DNA from: Gordionus sp. m RMFG-2023
Taxonomy: Eukaryota > Nematomorpha > Gordioida > Chordodea > Parachordodidae
Length of the DNA: 64,000 nt
Reading direction: 5' to 3'
Assembly: GCF_954871325.1 (NCBI RefSeq)
Contig: NC_088776.1
Coordinates: 31,978,508 to 32,042,507, forward strand
Below the pieces are notes generated by a model, which saw nothing but the letters and a program-made list of their open reading frames with translations, had not been told where the DNA came from and did no database searches. Shown here piece after piece: positions 48,100 through 60,580 of the stretch; positions within the stretch are counted from its first letter, which is position 1, and every line of letters starts with the position of its first letter. A program made the translations under genes and the position numbers.

Positions 48100-49147
48100 G
48101 ATCATTATTTTATAATTCTTCAATATTTATAAATATTTAAAAAATTACGTTTGATTGACATGAATGGTTTTAGGTGCCCTAAGTCCACACTCGTGACAAA
48201 AGTGAATAGAAAACATACTAATAGTTACATGTGAATATAAACTCATACAAATGATAGAATAGAGTTTAGGCTTTAATTTGATATGTTAACAATCTCGATA
48301 AATGTAACTTATCGATTTAAGATCATATTTCTTTGTATAAATTTATGATCAACTTAAACAATTATTACTTGGGGATTAATTTTTAGACCTTAATCTTTAT
48401 AAGTTTTAAAAAAATGCTGTTGCTCCATGGTCCTATCTACCCAGGTTTCTCTTAATAGCATAGTATATTAATTTTGTACCACTAAATAAAATTTTTATAA
48501 TACTTTAAAAACATAAAAAGATAGTGAAATTGAAATAATTCAATTATTTTACCATTGCTAATGCCAGGCCAATGTAAGATTGGTATAAAATGGTTATATG
48601 TATCTAGAGGGGTGGTTTATATAATTCTATTCTTTATTTATATTCCTTTTTTTATATTCATTTTTTTTGTTGTCGTATGTCAAATCTTTCCTGCGATGAA
48701 TATACGCGCTTAAGTATGTCATAACTTCATGAAGGAATATACTACAAGATTATCTACAAATCAATTTAAAAAATAAAGCTAGTTTTGGAAGTAAAAGTAT
48801 GGCTTAGTAAACTAACAATGCATTTTTTTATAATTTATGTTTGTATATTATAAAGCATAAATTATTTTATTAATGATTTAAAAATGTTTAGATTTATTTT
48901 GATTCCTAACTTTATATTATTTAAATTAAACAATTACATCATAACAATATGGACATCAGATATAATATATGGCATTAAGCATTAAAATTTTTCTTCCTGC
49001 TTCACAAACACGAAAATCAAATATTTAATAAGCCTATTATACTAGATAATTTATTTCATATTTCCAACATTCTGACGCACATAATTAATTACTTAACATT
49101 AATTTTAATAATATTATAGTTATTATTAAATAAACTTAATAAATATT
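48100..49147. other. AT-rich intergenic DNA
   Basis: Downstream of the mGluR gene on the minus strand. No gene or complete element recognised. Confidence 0.45.
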
Positions 49148-49153
49148 TTTATT
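49148..49153 (-). promoter_or_regulatory. Poly(A) signal of the mGluR gene
   Basis: The minus strand reads AATAAA about 40 bp past the stop codon, inside ACTGAATAAAAATATT. Position and sequence fit a polyadenylation signal, though such hexamers are common in this AT-rich DNA. Confidence 0.5.
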
Positions 49154-49191
49154 CAGTTTTAATGATAACAATTTTAAATAAATAAAATGAT

Positions 49192-51639
49192 TTAAAATGA
49201 AGTAAGGCTTTCTTCAATTATACGTGCCCTTTTAACGTTAGTTGTTTTAGATTTGTTTTCGGCATTATTTAATACATGATTTACTTTAAGCTTTATTGGA
49301 GAGGTAGATGGGTCGTTTTTCATAATTGGTATAGTATTTTTAAAAATTAAATCTTTTTTTTTGTCCAATAAGATTTCTTCTTCCGAATTCAAACTACTTT
49401 TTTGACTCTTAAGTTCATCGTGATTGTTGTTGAATCCAATTCTTAGAGGAATATTATGGTTCGTGAGAGAATTTTTGCCTGTATAAGAAAATTATTATTT
49501 ATTTTATTTTTTGTAAAAAGCTTAACTCATTTGATTTCTAGAATATAGAGATATGGTGGTAGTGCCTAAAATGGAAGCAGTGCAAGCTGAACTGAATAAT
49601 TCTAATTGTTAAAAAAATGTATTGAAGATAAAATCAGACATATATGTAGTATATACCTTGATTGTATGTTGAGCTACTATTGGTGGCAGTTTTAGCATAA
49701 CCCGCGGATCCCATCGTCAATTTTCTAACATTCTTCTCGGGGTGAAAGACAATTATATATATTTTAGGACCAAATAAGCAAAATAAGGTTACGGAAGCAC
49801 TTAAACTTATAGTAATACATAATGTCGTAGTTTGAATCTGGAATAAAATATTTTAATATAACTTATTTAATAACTTCCATTAAATTTTTAGAATATCCCC
49901 ATTAAATTAATATTGTAATAATTCACGCAAACTATCCGAGCTAAATCAATTATAAACATGTTTTATATGATAATAATAAAAATGACATTAATCAATTGTC
50001 CTTGAGTGATTATTTTATTATTTTACTGGTTTGATAAAGCATATAATATTTTTACCCTTTCTCTTACATAAAGTAAAATTATTAAGACTAACCTGAAATT
50101 CATTGAGTGTGCTGAAGTATATAGGAATAAATGCAAGCCAAATTATGCATGTTGTATACATCGAAAATCCAATAAATTTAGATTCGTTGAAATTTTCAGG
50201 TATCTTTCTCGTTTTGACAGCGTACACAGTGCAAATTATTATCAATATTATGTTGTAAGCCAAGGAGAAAAGAAATGAGGTGTCCTTGATGCGGCATTTC
50301 AGTATCACAATATCCCTTTTGTTTTCGGGGGAAAAATTTCTTGTCCCAGGTACCTCTAACAAGAACCATATAGCGTTCATGACTATTTGAACGGTTATCA
50401 AGATTAAAGCTATAACCATTTGTGAAGTAGGACTAATAAAAGTTGGTCTCTTTGCAGATCTACTGGCACTGTTGAAAATCCTAGATATACGATTTGTTTT
50501 GGTGAGCAAACTTGAATACATGACGGCGAACCCAAAACCTATCATAAACCTTTGCAAACCACATACCAAAAGAGTTGGTTTAGCTAGGAGTGGAAAGGTG
50601 CACAAATAACAAATCGTGATCCCACCCAATAGCATGAAACTTAATTCTCTGCCTGAAGCCTTAACTAATGGGGTATCTATATTGATTAAAAATATTAAAC
50701 CAACATAAGTGGTTAATAAAACACCGATTAAAGATATGCATATAGGTATTATGGCGTATATGCTACTCCATATAATGTATCTTAATGGTAATTGATAGCA
50801 CGAATCAAGCTTAGGAGATCTAGGCCACCAACCAATGCCACAGTCCCAACAGGTTGTCTCGTTAACCACATATTCCCAGGGCTGACATTTTGTACATATC
50901 CAACAACAAACTTCTCCCTTTTGCATATTTTTTATTTCTCCTCGCTGACAAGGCTCACTACATCTGGAAATAGGGATTTTAATTTTTATAATTTCGTAGT
51001 CCACCTTTTTTAAATCGGTTGATTTTAATTTTTGATTTAATTTTGAAGCATGTTTATTACAAATATCATCATGGACATCTTTATTTATGTTTTTGCAAAG
51101 ATTTTTATGGTCAGTTTTCTGCGATTGTTTTATTTTTAAAGCCTTAGACATATTTTTTGAATCTACCATTTTAATATCTTTAGTCTTTTTGGCAATCGAT
51201 TCATCTGAGTAACTCGCATCAATTACTATGTCCTCAGAGTAAATTGGATCGACTCTGATTTTGTCAATGAATGTCACAGATAATGTTAAATCATCCTTTT
51301 TAACATATGAAGTTTTGTTCAATTTTATTTTCCTTTTGATATCAAAAACATCTTGTAAAATTGGAGTATGAGTAGGTGATGATACATTCAAATAGAAAGA
51401 AGTTAACATTGCATGACGATTGATAATTTTCTTATCGCTGTAATCTTTGCCTGCGCCATCACTGATCAGGGAATTTTTCCATTTAATTTCGCTTACGTTT
51501 AAATTTAATCCTTCATCCCAAATTCCTACCAATTTGTACTCGTATAATTTGGTGACAGGATTAAATCGGTAATTTAGTATATTGTATTTGGGAATACCGT
51601 CTCCGTGGTTGTCTAATCTTATTGTCTGTCCAAAGGGAT
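49192..51639 (-). CDS. Metabotropic glutamate receptor-like class C GPCR, last three exons (partial)
   Basis: Exons (minus): 51639-50093, 49837-49657 and 49478-49192, with introns of 255 and 178 bp. Splice sites are CTACAG|AT, CAG|GTTAGT, TTCCAG|ATT, CAAG|GTATAT and ATACAG|GC; phases agree and give about 670 aa. Order: the end of the ligand-binding region ([17 protein letters not shown]), a Lys/Asp-rich insert of about 167 aa (50972-51472), the nine-Cys NCD3G domain ([12 protein letters not shown] to LDSCYQLP), seven TM segments and a cytosolic tail ending TSF, a possible class I PDZ ligand. Signature strings such as [27 protein letters not shown] and [12 protein letters not shown] are those of mGluRs, nearest arthropod mGluRA and groups II/III (established knowledge). 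It would be a glutamate-sensing, Gi/o-type receptor at the plasma membrane. The N-terminal exons are not in the window. The insert is absent from the mGluRs I know. Confidence 0.93.
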
Positions 51640-52107
51640 CTGTAGTATGATACAAAATTTTATTTTAAGTAAAATTCAAGCTTAAAAAGAGTTTAATATA
51701 CTTCATTATTTAAAAAAAAAATTAGTATATAAAATGCATGTAGGTAAGTTGATTATAAGTATAATTTACTTTGCATAGATATGATATCATTTTAAATTCC
51801 CTCCTTATTAATAATTTAATTAGCCATGAGAAGGTTCATGTTTTAGGTTCATTCATAACGGTGTTAACAATAATAATTTTTGTCTTTTAAACCGTTGAAC
51901 TTAGAAGGCAAAATACTCTGAAATGGGCATTATAATTATTAATCACGAACCATTTATATAAAAAAATATCCTCTTTTCCCAATATTTTTATAATAGCGTC
52001 GAGATTTTTCTAAGAAGGGAGGTTATGTGTCCTTTAAATAATATTAGTTAATATAAATTTCAAGCAATTTATTTAGATTAAATATTTTTCTTCAAAAATT
52101 TAATAGT
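51640..52107. other. mGluR intron sequence (5' side), nothing recognised
   Basis: This follows the acceptor of the first visible mGluR exon on the minus strand. AT-rich; no ligand-binding-domain exon recognised. Confidence 0.5.
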
Positions 52108-53248
52108 GTTTTCCAATAATAAATGGAAAAGAATCGATCGAAGATAGATAGATGCGATTGAAAGGGCAAAAATCCCATCGAAAAAAGAAAAGTAAAAAAA
52201 TGGAAATTGTCCGATAAATGAAGCAAAGGTTAATCGAAAGAGGAAATATTGCATTATTTATCTTATTTATTGAAATATTTTCTTATTCTGTCATTTTAAT
52301 CACCTGCAAACCTCCCATATCATTTTCCTTAATATTTCTTCTTATTTCTATTTCATTTTTTGCCAATAATTTATAAAATTTATATTTTAATAATGGAGAA
52401 TAAATGAAAATAAAAAGAAAAAAATTATTAAAAATGACTAAATGGAATAGTGACAAGAAATCGTACAAATATGAAAAAAGCAAAGAATATATTTATTTAG
52501 AAATAACAAAAAAATAAATAAAAAAGTAAGAAAGAATATAGAATACATTAAATAAGAAAAGAATGATAAAAATAAATAAAAAAATTAAAAGTATAGAAGA
52601 AAAATAGCAAAAATAGATAAGGGCACAATAATTACAAACTTATAAAATATTAAAAACTTGGTTTACATATAATTAACCTTCTCTGTTTCCATTGGACAAA
52701 TGATGTTAAATCGCATATATATTTTTGAGTTTGAACGTTCCAAAAATTTAAGAGAATGGAAAAAGGGAGGAAAAACAATTAGAATAGAAATGAGAGAAGA
52801 TTAAGCATTAAATAGATATGGCAGGAAAGAAATATAAAAAAATAATTGAAAAAAGGATTGTAGAAAAAGATAAAAAGATTGATCAAAAATGAGAAAAATA
52901 AGAAAAAAAACGAAATATACTAATTTTTTTAAAATATAGCATAAAATAATAAACAATAGAAATATAAATAGGAAAAAAAAATTAGAAATTCAAGAAAAGC
53001 GATATTTGCAGGCAATTAAAATGACAAAAAATAAGATTAATGGTGACTTCCTTTTATTGAAAAATTTTCCTTCTTCGATCGGACCTTTTCCCTTATCGAT
53101 GAGATTTATTTCTTTTCGACTATACTTTTTCTTATCCTCCAGTCATTTCTTTTATTGATCGAACCTTTTCCTTCTTGGATCGGATTTTTTCTTTTATGGA
53201 TCCGCTCTTTTCCTTTTTCAAATTGTTCTTTTCCCTTGTTGATAAAAC
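52108..53248. mobile_element. Foldback-like element with subrepeated inverted arms
   Basis: The left arm (about 52108-52250) is purine-rich and contains GGAAAAGAATCGATCGAAGA and several CGATTGAAAG / CATCGAAAAA variants. The right arm (about 53048-53248) is its pyrimidine-rich inverse, with four or more TTTTCCTTCTTGGATCGGA-like units; the last three are spaced 21-23 bp apart. The outer ends also pair (GTTTTCCAATAAT versus GTTTTATCAACAA). The core is AT-rich with no clear ORF. Long inverted arms made of short tandem subrepeats are the plan of Foldback elements (established knowledge). Confidence 0.55.
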
Positions 53249-53830
53249 ATTTCATTTTTTTGGATAGGAAACATAATCATTTAAAAAAAATACTACCTTT
53301 ACTTATCAAATATTATACTAAAAAGTTTTATAAATAGTTATTTATGTCAGTTTTAGGTTGGAACCTTCTCCCCATTGCTTATACTAATAGCAATGTTAAT
53401 TAATGTGTATTTTATTTTTAAATTAACTTGCTTTTTTTAACTAGCAAAAAAGAAGAATGAATATTATTTTCTTGATTTTTCAATTATAGCAGTTTCAAAA
53501 AATTATTGGCATACAAATATAATAATTCATTTAAATAGAAACCAAATTAAAGTTAAGGGAGTGGCTAATCTGGGATGGTCAGAAATACATTTCTAAAAAT
53601 TATAAGATTATATTATATCACTAATAAAGCTGTAAATTTTTAATAATAAAAAAGTTTATTTATTGGAGTGGAATAATGGACTAGCTGTTTATGAAGATTA
53701 TAGAATTGATCAATAATTTATAAAATTTTGACATTAAATTCAAATAATTTACCAAGCTCAAATAATTTTTATAATTTGTAATTTTATTTAAAATAATGTA
53801 TAACAAAAAATAATTAAAATACAGAACTTA
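53249..53830. other. AT-rich DNA, nothing recognised
   Basis: No exon or element recognised between the foldback-like element and the GC-rich hAT-like fragment. Confidence 0.4.
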
Positions 53831-54165
53831 CAAACCCAGTCCGGAATCCAGCCCGGCCAGGATGATGACATAATATTTAGAATCCGGGCTAGGTCGGGCT
53901 TAAAATTTAAAAACAAAAATCCTGGCCGGGCCAATTGTTTAAAAATTTATATTATATCTACAAATAGAAAAAATTTTCGAGCATTTAATATTTATTTTGG
54001 CTCATATTTTCAATTGTTTATATTTACAATTTTCCTTTGAAAAAATTAGTAAGATAACCGTCAAAATTATTTGAAATAAAAATTGATCCTGACTGGACCA
54101 AATAATTTCCAAAATAATCGGGGGCCGAAATAGGCATATCTGTACTGTGGATCAGAGTTGTGGAT
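53831..54165. mobile_element. Degraded hAT-like fragment with GGGCC/GGCCC motifs
   Basis: GC-rich blocks near the left (CCAGTCCGGAATCCAGCCCGG, GGGCTAGGTCGGGC, GGCCGGGCC) flank an AT-rich core. Weaker GACTGGACC and GGGGGCCG motifs lie at the right. The plan matches the GGTCCGG/GGGCC hAT-like elements elsewhere, but clean inverted ends and a duplication are not visible. Confidence 0.45.
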
Positions 54166-56371
54166 CTATTATCTTAAAAGAGTTAATTAATTTTTTTATA
54201 TCTTAGATTATTGAATCAATAAAAAAAATCTGCTGATACAGATAAAGATTCAAATAAAATGTTTTTCAAAAAGGTTTTCATAAATATATTAAATATATTT
54301 ATAAAATAATGTTAAATATTTGTTAGGGTAGACCTGTGCACCAATGTGCCACCGCCGGCATCGCTTTTTTAGCTCTAACTACGCCGCCGCGGAAAAATTA
54401 TCTACATTCGGTGGAAATTATCTTATGATTTTTATAATTGAATAATATTTATAATTATATATATGATACATTATAAATACAAATGTTTAAAATTATTTAA
54501 ATTATAAGGAATTCTATTTTTATTCTAATTTTTAATTTCGCAATTACAAAAGCATCTGATATTTGTAAAACCCTTAAAATTTGAAATATTACTTATTATT
54601 ACAGGAATTATTGTGTTGCTGCAAGATTTATGATTTCGAATTTTGGAAATTGTTTTGATTCAGAACATAAAATGTTCACTTGACAAAATTTATCTTATAT
54701 TTTATGATAAAATTTATGTTTAGCAGTGTTTTCAATTTGATAGCTTCAAACATGATACAAATTTATATTTTTGGTCATAAAGAAATTGTTCCTCATTTAT
54801 GTTCTTAAAATTTAAATAAAACATTTTTATATATAAGATAAATTTATTAAAATTGTTAAATACTTAATATATTTTAATTATATATGAACGTAAAGAAATT
54901 ATTTAGAAGAGGTAGTTTGTTCCATCGACATAATTACTTAAATTTGTAGAAAAGGGTATTTCAAGGTGTTTCAAAGTCTTGATTTAATTAGCTTGATTTC
55001 TTACATATATTAAGAATCTCTAAATCAAATAATAAAATATTGGAAAAAATAAAATATTAATAATAAGAGCCAATATAAATCGTGAATAATATTGTTAAAA
55101 AACATATGATAATTTAAAAAAGTTAATCAAAATATCATTTATATGAAAATCTAATCTTTTTGCGATTGAAACAACTTTTTCTCTGTAATGGGGATCAAAT
55201 ATCTATGTATATTAAGTAGAGCTCTATTCAATTGATTTTCTGATGTCGTACTTATTATATAAGTTTTTATTCTCCGTGATATAGAAAAATATTATTCATT
55301 TGTGTTTGTAATTAAAATTGTTGTCAAATGTACAATAATTTTAGTATATTTGAAAAAAATTGTAATATATATTTAATTTAAGGTATACTGTTGAAATATT
55401 CAGATGAAAACGTTTAAACGAAAAATGTCTAAATTAGAAGAATTATCACGATATTATTTAAGATTATAGACTATGTAAATGAGGATTAAAGGAAAGATAT
55501 TTATTTGAGATTTTGCGAATATTATAATTTTCAGTTTTTGGAAAGAATTCTTTTTAACCCTTTTAATTTAATTTTTATGTCTTATTATTTTATAATTATT
55601 TTGGATAATGTAATAAAGTGATAGTAAAATTATTTATTCCTATTTTTATATATGTTGATTATTATTTTCCAGTTCTTTTTATTTCAAACTATTCTCCAAT
55701 TGTTACCTCAATCTTGCTTATTATAGTGGTGCCGAAAAGAGGACGCGTTCCTGGATCGCTTTAAGAAAATTTCAATCTAATGCCAGGCAATGATTATATG
55801 GGGACAAGGAGTGATGTCAACTGCATTCTAAGGCAATAATTCCATAAATAAAGAGGTAAGAAAAATATTTAGAGAAATGTAATTGAAATTTAAAGGACGT
55901 ATTTTTTTAAAAAGAGAAAAGAAGATAATTAACTTTTAAAATTAAATTTACTTTGGATTTCAAGGATATTTCGAGTTATTAAAATCAAATTTAAATGTAT
56001 GTTGAAAAAGAAAGAAAGTATTTTACGGTAGCTTATTTAGATTTCAGACTTTTATTGATATTGTTAAGATTAAGATTCAAAATGGTGTAGCCATATGATT
56101 AGCTAAAATGAAAAACAAAAGGCATTCATAGTAGATGAGATATAAAGAAGTTTGTGTAATAGTTATTTAAAGGTGATAATTTATGAAATTTATAGTTAAA
56201 GCTATTGGTACTTAGAAGCCAACTGAATCTAATTGAGAATATAAGATTTTTTAGATTTTAGAATTATTATAAGTTATTAAATAATTGATTACCAGAGATT
56301 ACTATGACAAATAAAAAGGAACATAAATTGTGGAGATTAAATAAATTTATTTGTAAAAATATAGTAGGGGA
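54166..56371. other. AT-rich DNA with small GC-rich remnants, no gene
   Basis: A GC-rich patch at about 54330-54420 (CCACCGCCGGCATCGC, GCCGCCGCGG) is probably a hAT-like end. Around 55727-55760 a TGGTGCCGAAAAG string resembles an LTR-element primer site but no LTR pair was found. No exon recognised. Confidence 0.4.
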
Positions 56372-57600
56372 GCAGGGTTGCCAGGTCAAAATTTTCAAAT
56401 TGCGGGAGAATTTTAGTATTATGCGGGAGAAATATGAAAATTTCGGTAGAAATATAAAAATTGCTAAAAAAAATTTTTTTGCAGGCCTTCGGAAGGGATT
56501 TTGAATTGATTTAATTATCCGCCTATTATTTTTTATAATTAGTTTATATAAATGCTAAGTCGGTAAATATTTTTCAAAATAAAGTAACATCTTGATTTAT
56601 TAAAATATATTAATTCATAAAAAAACGAACGATCTTTTTTTAATATAAAAGAATGTAAACAAGATAAAACTTTATAAAAAAAACGATTTTAATTTTACAA
56701 TTAAAAATATATTTTATGCAAATGTCCCTCAAAACGATCGCAATTGGAAATCTACCGTGTATGTGTAACATTATAGGAATAGGCGCTTAATTATCACATA
56801 TCACGTTTAAATACATAATAAGGTACTCCAAAAATAAGAAATAATTCAGATGCAAATACAGTTGCGGCAATTGTAATCACTTATCTTGTAGTACAACATT
56901 CACAGAGATAATTATCATCACAATGTTGGTATAATCCTTTTCCCATATTATTTGATGACTTAATATAAATGAAAACTATACTTGTAGAACAAAAATGAGC
57001 AAGGCTATCATCAATGTTTTAGGGCATAAATCGAGGAGGTCAATTCTTGACGATTTGAAAGATGGGCATACATATGCAATTCTAACAGATGCATCTAATA
57101 AGGAAAATATTAAAATATTTTCCTTGATCCTCCGCTATTTCAAAAGGTCGTTTCAATTCCCCTCAAATAGTGAAAAATTCAAAGACATAGCTAACCAAAT
57201 TGCATGTCAGCTTTCTGATCTAATAATGCCTCAGTAAATTTGGTAAAAACAGAGTGTATTTACAGAATTGAGTCAGCACAATGTTGGTTGCGATATGTTT
57301 CTAATACCCGCCATCCATAGAATTTTAAAATTTTATAAACCTTTAAAAAAATATTTCTTAAATAAAGATTATAAAAGCTGTCCTAACATTTTGAAAATTT
57401 TTTTCAATAATGAATGGCAGAGATATAAAAATTTCGGGCCCGGCCATATTGTCCAACCCGGGGGCCGGGCCTGCAGGTCTCTGAAAAACATACCAAGACA
57501 ACTTTTGAAAGTAGATTGAAAGGTTTGGATCTTTTGAATATTCATAGGCATTTGACAACAAGCAAGGATGAGATAATTGAAAAATTAGCTCAATCCCAAC
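56372..57600 (+). pseudogene. hAT-type transposase relic with a hAT-like left end
   Basis: CAGGGTTGCCAGGTC at 56372 is a typical hAT terminal sequence. Downstream, plus-strand frames at 56995-57237 (SILDDLKDGHTYAILTDASN, then IKIFSLILRYF) and 57268-57420 (MFLIPAIHRILKFYKPLKKY, then NILKIFFNNEWQ) match the D-A-S-N-K...RYF and I..IL..Y.PLK.YF blocks of hAT-related transposases with TTF-type heads (established knowledge). Stops and frame changes separate the pieces, and most of the roughly 600-aa protein is missing. No right end was found, so the extent is approximate. Confidence 0.6.
57419..57490. mobile_element. GC-rich hAT-like fragment inside the transposase relic
   Basis: A block of about 60 bp (GGGCCCGGCC, AACCCGGGGGCCGGGCC, TGCAGGTCTCTGA) interrupts the transposase-like frame. 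Read on the other strand it starts TCAGAGACCTGCAGGCCCGG, very like the TAGAGGTCTGCAACGGGC end at 3683. It looks like a MITE reduced to its two fused ends. Confidence 0.5.
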
Positions 57601-59440
57601 GAAGATTGGATTTTACATTGTAAATATATAACATACAAAATACAATTATTCCCTAAGCTTTTTGTGTATTAATTTATATTTCTAACATTTAAATTTTTTA
57701 TACTTTATATATAAATTTTAAAGCTCAAAAAATTCAAATTTCTATTTTGGGTCATTTAAGTGATTCTTTACATATAATTTTTTTATAATTCACATTAATT
57801 TAAAATTGTGTATTAGAAATAGTTATTAGTCCTGATAAATTTATGCTTGATATTTTTAAAAAACAATAATATTTCTTAAAAAATTTTATTATCCCCCCCC
57901 CCCCCCAGACCAGATTCCTGCGTACGCGCCTGTCAAAAAGGTAATTTAAAATAGAATATAATCTCTTTATATTAGGGATACTTAGCAAATCATAAAAATC
58001 TTTGATTCCTCATAATTTTATAAATAATTTGTATTGTTTGACTGTGAGGTAAAGGGGGGGGGGGTTTCCATCACACCCGCTAGATATAATTGATAAATTA
58101 GAGAGCAAAAAATAATTTAGAAACTAAACAATATGGTAAAATAAATCAATATTTTTTACAATCTAAATATTAAGAAGTATCCGTGGAATCAACATCGTTA
58201 ACAAAAGATTAATAATATATATATAAATATTTCAATAAAATAAATTTACAATTCTATGACTCTGGTTCGATTCTATGGCTTTTAGATTTGCTATAACTAT
58301 TACATCTCTTCTTTTTGCCAATAGGTATATATTTCGAAAACTAATCATCTCATGATAACTTGCCTGGTATTTATATTGCAAAATCAGATATTCTTGATAT
58401 CTTCTTTAGCCATAGTTTTTCCGATCATTCTGGTCGTATAAGATTTAACAGAAGCTCTTAAAAAAAACTTTGAAAAATGCAAGAGACTGACAAGATTAAG
58501 AGAGATATGCATATGCTATATATCTGGTATCAATGGAAATCTGCAAGAATCCTTTATATTCTTTCTTCTACCTTAACTTTGAAACAAATTTATAACAATA
58601 TAATCTTATCTATAATTTTAATATACATATTCAATATTTTCAAAAACATAATATTCCTTAAGGAATGCCTAATATTTTATTATTGTTGTCCATAATTTTT
58701 AAAATAGAATGTTATTTTTGAAAGATAAAAAGGCGAAGATTCATTTTGATTATCAATCTTCGATTATAGATTATCTTTATCTACTCTATATTATAATTCA
58801 TCGTGACCTAATATAATGATAAAAAAATCCATTTTTTTCTCAAGACCTGATTAGATTATAAATAACTTTTAATGTGATTATATTATTTTGTATTGATTTT
58901 GATATAATTATTTTTATTTTTAGTTATACAGTAAGAAATCGTAAAAAGATTAATAGGAAAACATTATTTAGAAATTTTTATTTTTTTTGTTTAAAATTGA
59001 TATAATGTAATTTTTTTTATAATCTGGTCGGAAAATTATCGTCCCTTACCAGAGAAAATATTTTAATAGAAAATTACTATCGTAGTCGCATAATTTGTAA
59101 ATTTAACATAAATACATGATAGAACATTCAATACTTATTATAAATTTATATTAATTTTAAAAAATTATATTAAATTCTAAGATTTATAAATCAAAATTAT
59201 TTAACCTTTAAATAATTTAATGGGTAGGATCAGAAGTAATTTTCATGGAAAAGAAAATAGGAAAAATTAAGTGAGCCACAGAATTTTTTAATGATTTTAT
59301 TGAAGTAAGATGTAAAATGAAGAAGCCCAAGATTTGATAAAAATGAATGATGAAAACTATTTTTTATACTCATGTAACTAAAAAAATATATTGATGAGTC
59401 CTTATTATAAATAGCAATTGAAAAATAATATACTAAAATA
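57601..59440. other. AT-rich DNA with repeat ends, no gene
   Basis: A run of C at about 57893-57906 followed by ATTCCTGCGTACGCGCCTG (to about 57931) reads on the other strand as a CAGGCGCGTACGCAGGAAT-type hAT end; its partner was not found. A run of G lies near 58056-58067. No coding region recognised. Confidence 0.45.
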
Positions 59441-59445
59441 AATGA

Positions 59446-60580
59446 CTAAAAAGGAGTTGTTCCTTTTTAAAAGTAGCTAGTTCCCGCTCCCGCTCCTATC
59501 TTCTTAAAAAGAGCTAGCTACCGCTCCCTCTACTTCATTTTTAAAAGGAGCTAGCTCCCGCTCCAAGTAATGGAGTGCCACTCCATAACCTCTACTTTGA
59601 TTTTCATTTTTTTAGAAGGTACACGAAACAAAATCATATTTTATTATGATAAAGTTTTATTTATATTAAATGATCTATCAAAATATTTATAATCTTTTAT
59701 TAGCCAAAAGTAATAAATTTTCTAAATTAGAAAACATCCACGCCTCTCTCATAAGACCTGTTTTGCAATAGTAAATAAGCACTCTATAGGAGCACTAGAG
59801 GGAAGCGGGGTATTATATTTTATAAAGATATTTTTTAATTTAGGTATAAAAAAGGAGGTTGAACAAGTAATGAGAAAATTAAAATAAATATTAAAATATA
59901 ATATAATTAAAAAGCATCATATCTAACAACCCAAGCTCAACTATAATGAATAGCCCAAAAATAATTATAACCATTTTAAAAAAAATTATTCCAAAATAAA
60001 AAATATTAGTTATCATTTCGTTAAGAATTTTTACTTTTAGATGCTTTTTTAGATAGGAGCTGCTCACTTTTGAATATGAATTACTTTTGCTTAAACACAA
60101 AAGGCATTTTGCCCTTAAATTTGTTTGATCATTTGGATCAACATCTTTTAGAAGTTTAAAATATTTTTTGTATGAAGGAAAATAGAAATTCGATTTCTTC
60201 TTCTATGATCTCTAATCCATAATATAGAGAACTATTTTTAATATATATCTATAAAATGAATATTAATATGACTTACAAGATTTTCCACAAATTTTTCAAT
60301 ATAAAAATGAAAAACTTGATGTTTAATATTTAAATGATTAGAAGAAAAACCAATATAAAACTTGGATGAATAAATTTAAATAAAATAAAATTTCATTTTT
60401 ATCGAATTTTAATTAACAAATATTATTATTATTTAAAAAATAATTTAATTTATATCTCGGAGTGGTGGAGCGGCGCTTCTCCACTCCAGACCTAAAAGGA
60501 GCTAGCTTCTGCTCCCACTCCTCATTTTTTGAAATAATGTAGCGGCGCTCCAGGAGCGCAAGCCGCTCCTTAATTCTGCT
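59446..60580. mobile_element. hAT-like element with GGAGC/GCTCC subterminal repeats
   Basis: The left side (59446-59590) has many GAGCTAGCTCCCGCTCC-type motifs. The right side (60455-60575) has GGAGTGGTGGAGCGGCGC, GGAGCTAGC and AGGAGCGCAAGCCGCTCC. The AT-rich core between them has no ORF. Repeated subterminal GGAGC motifs around an AT-rich core fit a non-autonomous hAT-like element. The exact ends and duplication are not resolved. Confidence 0.5.

Noticed and set aside
50964-51496. Possible intron inside the mGluR exon (donor GTAAGC, acceptor TTTCCAG)
   Set aside because: Joining these two sites breaks the reading frame, and the interval stays open for its full length, so it is treated as coding; transcript data would decide.
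55725-55765. TGGTGCCGAAAAG string resembling an LTR-element primer-binding site
   Set aside because: No LTR pair, gag or pol block was found nearby; a short match only.
58255-58280. GGTTCGATTC, a B-box-like string
   Set aside because: No A box at the right distance and no tRNA-like fold.
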